A stretch of 32,917 nucleotides of DNA from positions 1 to 32,917 of the forward strand of contig NZ_LABZ01000171.1 of the NCBI RefSeq assembly GCF_001043955.1, given 5' to 3'. Origin of the DNA: Methylobacterium tarhaniae. GTDB lineage: Bacteria; Pseudomonadota; Alphaproteobacteria; Rhizobiales; Beijerinckiaceae. The position numbers and the translations under genes were made by a program. Shown here in pieces: positions 1 through 6,789 of this stretch. Every line of letters starts with the position of its first letter. Position 1 is the stretch's first letter. The notes below the pieces were generated by a model that had not been told where the DNA came from, made no database searches, and was given only the letters and a program-made list of their open reading frames with translations.

Positions 1-32
1 CATTCCGGGGCCGCGCAGCGGGGCCCGGAATG
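1..32. repeat. Palindromic intergenic element (hairpin)
   Basis: Positions 1-9 (CATTCCGGG) are the exact reverse complement of 24-32 (CCCGGAATG). A second short stem (11-14 with 18-21) lies inside. Hairpins of this CATTCCGGG...CCCGGAATG type are familiar as dispersed intergenic repeats in Hyphomicrobiales genomes; that is recalled, not searched. It lies about 150 bp past the ribonuclease D stop and has no T-tract, so a dispersed repeat is more likely than a terminator. The rest of 33-183 shows no gene. Confidence 0.55.
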
Positions 33-183
33 ACAGGGCGGGCGTCAATCGAGTGAGAACCAGTCAGGCAGGCCCTGAGCGATCACGCGCAAGCTGTTTG
101 ACTTTCCCTCGAGCGAGAAAGACGCGTCTCGTCGCTCCGGGCGTCCGGGGGAGGCACGCATGTGTCTCTCCCCGAGGTCGAGC

Positions 184-1347
184 CTATGCCTCCTGCGGCA
201 GCTCCCGCACCACCACGCGCCCGCCCTCGGCCGAGAGCGCCAGGCGGCCGGACTTGAGCGCCAGGGCCTTCTCGCCGAACAGCCCGCGGCGCCAGCCGTG
301 CAGCACCGGCACGTCGGCCGCGTCGTCCTCGGCCAGGGCCTCGAGGTCGTCCACGGTGGCGATGATCTTGGGCGCGACGCGCTCCTCCTCGCAGACCGCC
401 TTCAGCAGCACCTTGAGGAGTTCGACGAGCGCCCCGTTGCCACCGCTGCGGGCGCGGCCGCGCTCAGGCACCGGCACTGTCGAGGGCTCGCGGGACAGGC
501 CGCGCTCGACGGCGGCCAGGATGTCGGCGCCGGTGCGCGAGCGCTCGAACCCGGCGGGAATCGTGCGCAGCCGCCCCAGGGCCTCGACGCTGCGCGGCGC
601 GGAGGTGGCGATGTCGATCACCGCCTCGTCCTTCAGGATGCGCCCGCGCGGCACGTTGCGGGTCTGCGCCTCGCGCTCGCGCCAGGCCGCCACCTCCATC
701 AGCACCGCGATCTCGCGGGCCTTGCGCATCCGGGAGCTCAAGCGGCGCCAGGCCTGGTCCGGATCGGCCCGGTAGGTGTCGGGGGAGGTGAGGACCGCCA
801 TCTCCTCGTCGAGCCAGGCGCCGCGGTCGGTGGCGACGAGTTCCCTCCCCAAGGCCTCGTAGACCTTGATCAGGTGGGTGACGTCCGACAGGGCGTAGCT
901 CAGCTGCGCGTCCGAGAGCGGGCGGCGCGACCAGTCGGTGAAGCGCGACGACTTGTCGATCTTCGCCTTGGCGACGTCGTTGACCAGTTGCTCGTAGGAG
1001 ACGGAATCGCCGTAGCCGCAGACCATCGCGGCGACCTGCGTGTCGAAGAAGGGCTGGGGCAGGAGCCCGCCGAGCAGCCAGATGATCTCGAGATCCTGGC
1101 GTGCCGAGTGGAAGACCTTCAGCACCCGCTCGTCGCCCATCAGCGCGAAGAACGGCGCGAGGTCGATGTCGGGCGCCAGCGGATCGACGAGCGCGGTCGA
1201 CCCGTCCGGTGCCGCGATCTGGATCAGGCACAGCTTCGGATAATAGGTCGTCTCGCGCATGAACTCCGTGTCGACGGTCACGAAGGGTTGCGTGGCGAAG
1301 CGCGCGCAGGCGGAGGCGAGTTCTTCCGTCGAAGTAATCAGCTTCAT
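184..1347 (-). CDS. rnd: Ribonuclease D
   Basis: 387-residue 3'-5' exoribonuclease of the DEDDy family, which trims the 3' ends of tRNA and other stable RNAs. The N-terminal exonuclease domain (about 1-175) has all four acidic positions and the tyrosine: D26 and E28 in VDTEF, D85 in FHSARQDLE, and Y151/D155 in YALSD. An HRDC-type helical domain follows at about 205-290, then a less conserved C-terminal tail. Length matches bacterial RNase D (about 375-390). The ATG at 1347 directly precedes MKLITSTEEL, the normal family N-terminus. A WYL-like gene lies 85 bp upstream on the same strand and may be cotranscribed. Function is confident; the operon is inference. Confidence 0.95.
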   Translation of the reverse strand: MKLITSTEELASACARFATQPFVTVDTEFMRETTYYPKLCLIQIAAPDGSTALVDPLAPDIDLAPFFALMGDERVLKVFHSARQDLEIIWLLGGLLPQPFFDTQVAAMVCGYGDSVSYEQLVNDVAKAKIDKSSRFTDWSRRPLSDAQLSYALSDVTHLIKVYEALGRELVATDRGAWLDEEMAVLTSPDTYRADPDQAWRRLSSRMRKAREIAVLMEVAAWREREAQTRNVPRGRILKDEAVIDIATSAPRSVEALGRLRTIPAGFERSRTGADILAAVERGLSREPSTVPVPERGRARSGGNGALVELLKVLLKAVCEEERVAPKIIATVDDLEALAEDDAADVPVLHGWRRGLFGEKALALKSGRLALSAEGGRVVVRELPQEA

Positions 1348-1432
1348 AGGTCCGGCTATAGCGGAGCGCGCCGCCGAGGGCGAGACGCCGTCAGCGTGGG
1401 TTATGGGGATTGGGCGGCGTGATCACCGGAAA

Positions 1433-1969
1433 TCACGCGGCCCGCGGCCCGCTCCGGCGCGCCGCCCGGCGCAGGGCGCCCGCGCTGGCCTTGGCCCTCG
1501 CCCGCCGCGTTCCCTCCGCCCGGCGGGTGAGCCAGTCGAGGATGTTGCGCTCCACCCGCTCGCCGGTGTCCCGGTCGGTCAGGCGGTGGATGCGGTCGGC
1601 GCGAAAGCCGCGATAGCCGTCCCGGTCGCGGTCGGTGCCGCCGACCAGCACGCGGCCCGGGCCGATCTTGAGCTCGTGCGCCTGCAGCCGGCGGACGCTC
1701 CAGGCGCCGTTGCCGTCCTCGTAGACCAGTTCGAACCGGCCCTCGATCGGCAGCACCCGCCAAGCGCCCTCTTGACGCTCGACGAATTGGCGCTCGACGA
1801 ACGCATCGTGATGGTCGGCGGGCATGGCGCGGGCCTCCGGTTGCGGCGTCCGACCCGCCGCGGGCACGTCCCGCGGCGGGTCGGGCAGGGTGTCGGGCAA
1901 GGGATCGGGGTGGGGCTCGAAGGAGCCGAAAAAGCTGTGCTGGTCCATGGGGATAATATAATTGTTCAT
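1433..1969 (-). CDS. Small WYL-like domain protein
   Basis: 178-residue protein read from the ATG at 1969 (MNNYIIPMDQ); an in-frame ATG at 1948 is an alternative. The first 50 residues are Pro-rich and look disordered. The middle (FELVYEDGNG...GYRGFRADRIHRL, roughly 75-130) resembles a WYL domain: a small SH3-like fold that binds ligands or nucleic acid and usually sits behind a DNA-binding domain in bacterial regulators. No helix-turn-helix is visible, so this would be a stand-alone WYL-like module. The C-terminus is basic (Arg/Ala-rich). It precedes rnd on the same strand and is divergent from aspS. A 7-bp hairpin (1417-1423 with 1432-1438) overlaps its stop. The domain call rests on pattern resemblance only. 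Confidence 0.7.
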   Translation of the reverse strand: MNNYIIPMDQHSFFGSFEPHPDPLPDTLPDPPRDVPAAGRTPQPEARAMPADHHDAFVERQFVERQEGAWRVLPIEGRFELVYEDGNGAWSVRRLQAHELKIGPGRVLVGGTDRDRDGYRGFRADRIHRLTDRDTGERVERNILDWLTRRAEGTRRARAKASAGALRRAARRSGPRAA

Positions 1970-2014
1970 TGTTTGTTCCGCAAGCGTGGACGCACCCGCG
2001 CCGAGGCCCCGCGC

Positions 2015-2020
2015 TTGACT
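2015..2020 (+). promoter_or_regulatory. Possible -35 element of the aspS promoter
   Basis: TTGACT lies about 120 bp before the aspS start, in the 168-bp divergent region between the WYL-like gene and aspS. No convincing -10 hexamer follows at 17-18 bp (about 2038-2043), so this is a weak call. Confidence 0.3.
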
Positions 2021-2137
2021 TCGCTCCCCCCTTCGCGAATGGGTGCCGCACGCTTTAGCGCGCGGGCCGACCGCCCGCGCGCCCGGCCTGCCGGCCCGGT
2101 CGAGACAGCCCAGACTCTGGACAGCGAAGACACGCCC

Positions 2138-4030
2138 ATGCACCGCTATCGTTCCCATACCTGCGGGGCGCTCCGCCCGTCCGACGTCGGCGCGACCGTC
2201 CGCCTCTCCGGCTGGTGCCACCGCGTCCGCGACCATGGCGGCGTGCTGTTCATCGACCTGCGCGACCATTACGGCATCACGCAATGCGTGATCGATCCCG
2301 ATTCCGCGGCCTTCAAGGCGGCGGAGGCGGTGCGCTCCGAGTGGGTGATCCGGATCGACGGGCGGGTGCGCCAGCGGCCCGCCGGCACCGAGAACGCGGA
2401 GCTTCCGACCGGCGCGGTCGAGGTCTACATCACCGACCTCGAAGTGCTGGGCGCCGCCGCCGAATTGCCGATGCCGGTCTTCGGCGACCAGGACTATCCG
2501 GAGGAGACGCGGCTCAAGTACCGCTTCCTCGACCTGCGCCGCGAGAAGCTGCATGCCAACATCATGCGCCGCGGGGCGATCATCGATTCGCTGCGCCGGC
2601 GGATGCGCGAGGGCGGGTTCTTCGAGTTCCAGACGCCGATCCTCACCGCCTCGTCGCCGGAAGGCGCCCGCGACTTCCTGGTGCCGTCGCGCCTGCATCC
2701 GGGCAAGTTCTACGCCCTGCCGCAGGCCCCGCAGCAATTCAAGCAGCTGACGATGATCGCCGGCTTCGACCGGTACTTCCAGATCGCGCCCTGCTTCCGC
2801 GACGAGGACGCCCGGGCCGACCGCTCGCCGGGCGAGTTCTACCAGCTCGACATCGAGATGAGCTTCGTCACCCAGGAAGACGTGTTCCAGGCGGTGGAGC
2901 CGGTCCTGCGCTCGGTCTTCGAGGAATTCGCCGAAGGCAAGCGGGTCTCGCCGAGCTTCGTGCGCATTCCTTACGCCGAGGCGATGCTGAAATACGGCGT
3001 CGACAAGCCGGACCTGCGCAACCCGCTGGTCATCGCCGACGTGACCGAGGACTTCGCCCGCGACGAAGTCGAGTTCAAGGCATTCAAGAGCGTTATCAAG
3101 GCCGGCGGAGTAGTACGGGCAATCCCTGCCCCTGGTGCCGCCGGGCAGCCACGCTCGTTCTTCGATAAGCTCAATGACTGGGCCCGCTCCGAGGGCGCAG
3201 CCGGCCTCGGTTACATAATTTTCGATTATGAACAGGCAAATGCGGTTGTTCGCGACAGCAGCGAGGGACCGATATCAGCAGAAGACATGCGTGCGGAGCT
3301 AGCACAACGCGGTGCACCGATCGTCGGCAAAGGCCCGATCGCAAAATTTATTCCGCTCGAGATTCAGAAAGCCATCGCCGCCAAGGCCGGCCTCAAGGCC
3401 GGCGACGCGGTGTTCTTCTCCGCCGGCCCCGAGGCCAAGGCGGCGGGGCTCGCCGGCAAGGCCCGCATCCGCGTCGGCGACGAGCTGAACCTGTCCGACA
3501 AGGACCAGTTCGCCTTCTGCTGGATCACCGACTTCCCGATGTACGAGTGGAACGAGGACGAGAAGCGGGTCGATTTCTCGCACAACCCGTTCTCGATGCC
3601 GAATTTCGACCACGACGCCTTCATGGCCCTCGACCCGGAGGACCACGCGACGATCCTCGGCATCAAGGCGTTCCAGTACGACATCGTCTGCAACGGCATC
3701 GAATTGTCGTCGGGCGCGATCCGCAACCACCGTCCCGAGGTGATGGAGAAGGCCTTCGGCCTCGCCGGCTACCCGAAGGAGGTTCTGGAGGCGAAGTTCG
3801 GCGGCATGCTGAACGCGCTGAAGCTGGGGGCGCCGCCGCACGGCGGCATCGCGCCGGGCGTCGACCGCATCGTGATGCTGCTCTGCAACGAGCCGAACAT
3901 CCGCGAGGTGGTGCTGTTCCCGATGAACCAGCGCGCCGAGGACCTGATGATGGGCGCGCCCTCGGAGGTGACCACCAAGCAGCTGCGCGAGCTGCATATC
4001 CGCCTCAACCTGCCGCAGAAGCAGGGCTGA
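2138..4030 (+). CDS. aspS: Aspartyl-tRNA synthetase (probably non-discriminating type)
   Basis: 630-residue class II synthetase that charges tRNA-Asp; alphaproteobacterial forms often also charge tRNA-Asn. The N-terminal OB-fold anticodon domain (about 1-110) has VRLSGWCHRVRDHGG. The catalytic core carries motif 2 (FRDEDARADRSPGEFYQLD, near 222-240) and motif 3 (GGIAPGVDRIVMLL, near 570). The GAD insertion domain lies between them. The ATG at 2138 is chosen because MHRYRSHTCGALR is the family N-terminus; the frame is open far upstream only because of GC bias. Odd: bases about 3080-3370 (residues about 315-411, in the GAD domain) have many A/T-ending codons (ATA, GTA, CTA, TTT, AAA), unlike the flanks, and the protein is about 30 residues longer than the usual 590-600. 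The extra residues appear to fall between GYIIF and GKGPIAKF. Confidence 0.95.
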   Translation: MHRYRSHTCGALRPSDVGATVRLSGWCHRVRDHGGVLFIDLRDHYGITQCVIDPDSAAFKAAEAVRSEWVIRIDGRVRQRPAGTENAELPTGAVEVYITDLEVLGAAAELPMPVFGDQDYPEETRLKYRFLDLRREKLHANIMRRGAIIDSLRRRMREGGFFEFQTPILTASSPEGARDFLVPSRLHPGKFYALPQAPQQFKQLTMIAGFDRYFQIAPCFRDEDARADRSPGEFYQLDIEMSFVTQEDVFQAVEPVLRSVFEEFAEGKRVSPSFVRIPYAEAMLKYGVDKPDLRNPLVIADVTEDFARDEVEFKAFKSVIKAGGVVRAIPAPGAAGQPRSFFDKLNDWARSEGAAGLGYIIFDYEQANAVVRDSSEGPISAEDMRAELAQRGAPIVGKGPIAKFIPLEIQKAIAAKAGLKAGDAVFFSAGPEAKAAGLAGKARIRVGDELNLSDKDQFAFCWITDFPMYEWNEDEKRVDFSHNPFSMPNFDHDAFMALDPEDHATILGIKAFQYDIVCNGIELSSGAIRNHRPEVMEKAFGLAGYPKEVLEAKFGGMLNALKLGAPPHGGIAPGVDRIVMLLCNEPNIREVVLFPMNQRAEDLMMGAPSEVTTKQLRELHIRLNLPQKQG

Positions 4031-4039
4031 TCGGCGGAC

Positions 4040-4933
4040 GTGCCCGGTCTCGTCGCGGTCGTCGTCGCGCATGACAGTGCCGGCGTGCTGCCGGCCTGCC
4101 TGGCCGCGCTCGCCCGCGAGCACGTCCCGGCCCTCGTCGTCGACAATGCCAGCCGCGACGGCTCGGCGGACCTCGCCGCGTCGCTCGGGGCGCGGGTGCT
4201 GCGGCTCCCCCGCAACGAGGGCTACGGCCGGGCCAACAATGCCGGGATCTGGGCGGCGGGGCGGGCGGAATACGCGCTCATCGTCAACCCCGACGTCGAG
4301 CTTCAGCCGGGCGCGGCCGACGCCCTTCTGGCGGCGGCCGAGGCCTATCCGGATGCGGGGCTGTTCGCGCCCCGCATCGTCGAGCCCGACGGGCGCTTCT
4401 TCTACCAGCCGCGCTCGCTGCTCGCGCCCTACCTCACCAATCCGCGCGGCAAGCGTCATCTTCCCGAGGGCGATGCCTGCGCGCCGTTCCTGTCCGGCGC
4501 CTGCCTGATGGTGCGCCGCGACCTGTTCCTGTCGCTCGGCGGCTTCGACCCCAACATCTTCCTGTTCTACGAGGATGACGACCTCTGCCGCCGGATCGCC
4601 GATGCGGGCAGAGCACTCGTCCACGTCCACGGCGCGGTGGCGCTCCACGGGCGCGGCGCGTCGAGCGCGCCGGAGCGCGGCCGCGTGCACCGGTCGCGCT
4701 GGCACCAGGCCTGGTCGCGATCCTACGTCGCGCGGAAATACGGCCTGCCCGATCCGACCGCCGCGATGCTGGCGACCAACGGGTTCAAGGCGCTCCTGTC
4801 CGCGCTGTCCTTCCGGCGCTCCGGGATCGAGCGCTACGGCGGCTCGGTCGCCGGCGCCTGGGCGGCCCGGCAGGGCCGCACCGCCCTGGCGCGGGAGGGA
4901 TTGGCCGAGCAGCCGGGGGCCGGCGCATGGTGA
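4040..4933 (+). CDS. Family 2 glycosyltransferase (WbbL-like)
   Basis: 297-residue inverting glycosyltransferase with a GT-A fold. The N-terminal nucleotide-binding strand is VAVVVAHDSAG. VDNASRDGSADLA follows, then the metal/nucleotide motif NPDVEL near residue 88. The acceptor-side motif GGFDPNIFLFYEDDDLCRR is typical of rhamnosyltransferase-like (WbbL) members. It has no membrane segment and probably acts on the inner membrane face on a lipid-linked or surface glycan. The start is a GTG at 4040, nine bases after the aspS stop; its stop overlaps the next start by 7 bp (ATGGTGA), so the two are translationally coupled. The sugar and acceptor cannot be told from sequence. Confidence 0.88.
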   Translation: MPGLVAVVVAHDSAGVLPACLAALAREHVPALVVDNASRDGSADLAASLGARVLRLPRNEGYGRANNAGIWAAGRAEYALIVNPDVELQPGAADALLAAAEAYPDAGLFAPRIVEPDGRFFYQPRSLLAPYLTNPRGKRHLPEGDACAPFLSGACLMVRRDLFLSLGGFDPNIFLFYEDDDLCRRIADAGRALVHVHGAVALHGRGASSAPERGRVHRSRWHQAWSRSYVARKYGLPDPTAAMLATNGFKALLSALSFRRSGIERYGGSVAGAWAARQGRTALAREGLAEQPGAGAW

Positions 4934-5979
4934 CGGTCGCCGCCGGCCTCGGCCAGCCGCACAACGCCTTCGGGGCGGTCCGCTTGGCGCTGGCGCTCCT
5001 CGTCGTGGTCTCGCACGCCTTCAGCGTCACCACCGGCGCCATCCTCGACGAGCCGCTCACCCGCCTCACCGGCTACACCTTGGGCGAGCACGCGGTGAAC
5101 GGCTTCTTCGCCGTGTCGGGCTTCCTCGTCACCATGAGCCTGATGCGCCGCGGCTCCCGCGACTACGTCGTCGCGCGGGCGTTGCGCATCGTCCCCGGGC
5201 TGGCGGCGGCGACGCTCGTCGTGGCCCTCGGCCTCGGCAGCGTGATGACGACCGTCAGCCTTCCCGCCTATTGGGGCGATCCGGGCCTGTGGCGGTTCAT
5301 CCAGGGCACGCTCACCACCTTCAAGAGCAACGCCGCCCTGCCGGGGGTCTTCTCCGAGAACCCGTTCCGCTTCCCGATGGGCACGGTCTGGACCCTGAAA
5401 TACGAGGTCCTGTGCTATGGCGGCCTGCTGGCGGCGGGGCTTGTCGGAGCTCTGCGCCGGCGCCGGCTCGGCCTCCTGCTCGTCGCCGGCCTCGCGGTGG
5501 CCCTCGCCCTCGCCGGCCTGCGGGGCGGCGAGATGCCGAAGGCCCTCGAAACCGCCTTGCGGCTGCCGCTGATCTTCTCCGCCGGCGCGGCCCTCTTCCT
5601 CTACGCCGACCGCGCCCGCCTGAGCTGGCCGCTGGCGCTGGCGCTGCTGGCCCTCGCCGGCCTCCTGCACGGCACCGCCCTCTACCCGCCCGCGCTCTTC
5701 CTCGCGGAGGCCTATGGCGTGCTCTGCCTCGGCCTCGGCCTCCCGATCCGCCACCCGGCCCTCGACCCGCGGGCGGACCTCTCCTACGGCAGCTATCTCT
5801 ACGGCTGGCCGGTGCAGCAGAGCCTGCACGCGCTGTTTCCCACGGCCTCCGCCTGGCTGCTGCTCGGGCCGTCGCTCGTCCTCACCCTCGCGGTCGCGGC
5901 CCTGTCCTGGCGCTTCGTCGAGCGGCCGGCCTTGGGGTGGAAGGCGCGGCTGATGGGGAGGCGGGAGGCTCTGGCCTGA
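4927..5979 (+). CDS. Membrane acyltransferase (acyltransferase 3 family)
   Basis: 350-residue polytopic membrane protein of the acyltransferase 3 (OafA/NodX-like) family, which O-acylates surface sugars. The first helix has RLALALLVVVSHAF with the conserved histidine; NGFFAVSGFLVTMSLMRR and the RALRIVPGL arginine motif follow, then about ten hydrophobic segments. The C-terminal DLSYGSYLYGWPVQQ and WRFVERPALGWKARL close the family pattern. It overlaps the glycosyltransferase gene by 7 bp, so the pair probably builds and acylates the same glycan (O-antigen, exopolysaccharide or a glycolipid). The donor and acceptor are not identifiable. Confidence 0.88.
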   Translation: MVTVAAGLGQPHNAFGAVRLALALLVVVSHAFSVTTGAILDEPLTRLTGYTLGEHAVNGFFAVSGFLVTMSLMRRGSRDYVVARALRIVPGLAAATLVVALGLGSVMTTVSLPAYWGDPGLWRFIQGTLTTFKSNAALPGVFSENPFRFPMGTVWTLKYEVLCYGGLLAAGLVGALRRRRLGLLLVAGLAVALALAGLRGGEMPKALETALRLPLIFSAGAALFLYADRARLSWPLALALLALAGLLHGTALYPPALFLAEAYGVLCLGLGLPIRHPALDPRADLSYGSYLYGWPVQQSLHALFPTASAWLLLGPSLVLTLAVAALSWRFVERPALGWKARLMGRREALA

Positions 5980-6034
5980 GCGCCCCCGCTCGCGACCTGT
6001 GGCCTCGCGCCGGACCGCGCGGTATCATGCGCGC

Positions 6035-6331
6035 ATGACTCGCGGCGAAGCCATCATCCAGCTCACGGCGCAGGCCGACAGCGTGCGGGCCATGGGCGCC
6101 ACGTCGCTCGATCTGTTCGGATCGACCGCCCGAGATGACGCCCGGCCCGACAGCGACCTCGACCTGTTCATCGATGACGATCCCGAGAGCCGCTTCAACG
6201 GTCTCGACCTCGTCGGCATCAAGCTCTTCCTTGAGGATCGGCTGGGAACCGAGGTCGACGCGACCACCCGCGACAGCCTGCATCCGCGGTTACGGGAGCG
6301 CATCGAGCGGTCCGCGGTGAAGGTTTTTTGA
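6035..6331 (+). CDS. MNT-type nucleotidyltransferase antitoxin
   Basis: 98-residue minimal nucleotidyltransferase. The hallmark GSTARDDARPDSDLDLFID (about 28-46) is the GSx-A-R...D-x-D motif that binds NTP and metal. In MntA/HepT-type pairs the MNT protein neutralises the HEPN toxin by AMPylating it; that role is assigned by family and neighbour. The ATG at 6035 is preferred to upstream non-ATG starts because it begins MTRGEAIIQL, the usual start of the fold. It overlaps the HEPN gene by one base (TGATG), as expected for a toxin-antitoxin operon. Confidence 0.85.
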   Translation: MTRGEAIIQLTAQADSVRAMGATSLDLFGSTARDDARPDSDLDLFIDDDPESRFNGLDLVGIKLFLEDRLGTEVDATTRDSLHPRLRERIERSAVKVF

Positions 6332-6699
6332 TGGCTCCGCGCGAATTCCGCCACGCACTCGACGACAGGCTTGCAGCCATCGACGGCACTCGACGCGCGA
6401 CGGCAGGCAAAGACCTCACGGATGACGTCGGCGATCGGTTGCTGAAACACGGTGTGCAACCGGGCATCGAGATCACCTCCGAGGCCAGCGGCGCGGTGCC
6501 GGTCGACATTCAGGCACGCCGACCGGAAGTTCCCTGGCGCAAGATCCGCGGCATCGGAAACGTGCTGCGGCACGAGTACCATAGCCTGTCCGACCGCATC
6601 ATCTGGGGCATCGTCGTGGACGAGCTTCCGGCACTGCGGAGCGCCGTGGTCTTCCTTCTATCAGACCCTCACCAGGACGATGGATCGGGTGCGCCGTGA
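6331..6699 (+). CDS. HEPN (DUF86) toxin of an MNT/HEPN pair
   Basis: 122-residue all-helical HEPN-domain protein (DUF86/HepT-like), the partner of the MNT gene just upstream. Recognisable family stretches are IEITSEASGAVPVD, VPWRKIRGIGNVLRHEYHSL and IIWGIVVDELPALR. HepT toxins are RNases with an RX4HXY active site. Here the His and Tyr are present (RHEY) but the position expected to hold Arg is Gly (GNVLRHEY). That may mark a subfamily with a shifted Arg or a weakened catalyst. The start is the ATG at 6331, overlapping the antitoxin stop. The C-terminal tail after VVFLL is short and polar. Confidence 0.83.
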   Translation: MAPREFRHALDDRLAAIDGTRRATAGKDLTDDVGDRLLKHGVQPGIEITSEASGAVPVDIQARRPEVPWRKIRGIGNVLRHEYHSLSDRIIWGIVVDELPALRSAVVFLLSDPHQDDGSGAP

Positions 6700-6789
6700 G
6701 GCCGCGCCGCTGAAGCGCCGAGCGTCAGGATCTGCATAACCCATATCCTGTATCGCACGCGTCAATCGTCTATTCGCGCAAGAGCGTCC

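Noticed and set aside
1259..2137. Long N-terminal extension of aspS
   Set aside because: The frame is open by GC bias; the family N-terminus begins at 2138 and the upstream part overlaps the start of rnd and the whole WYL-like gene.
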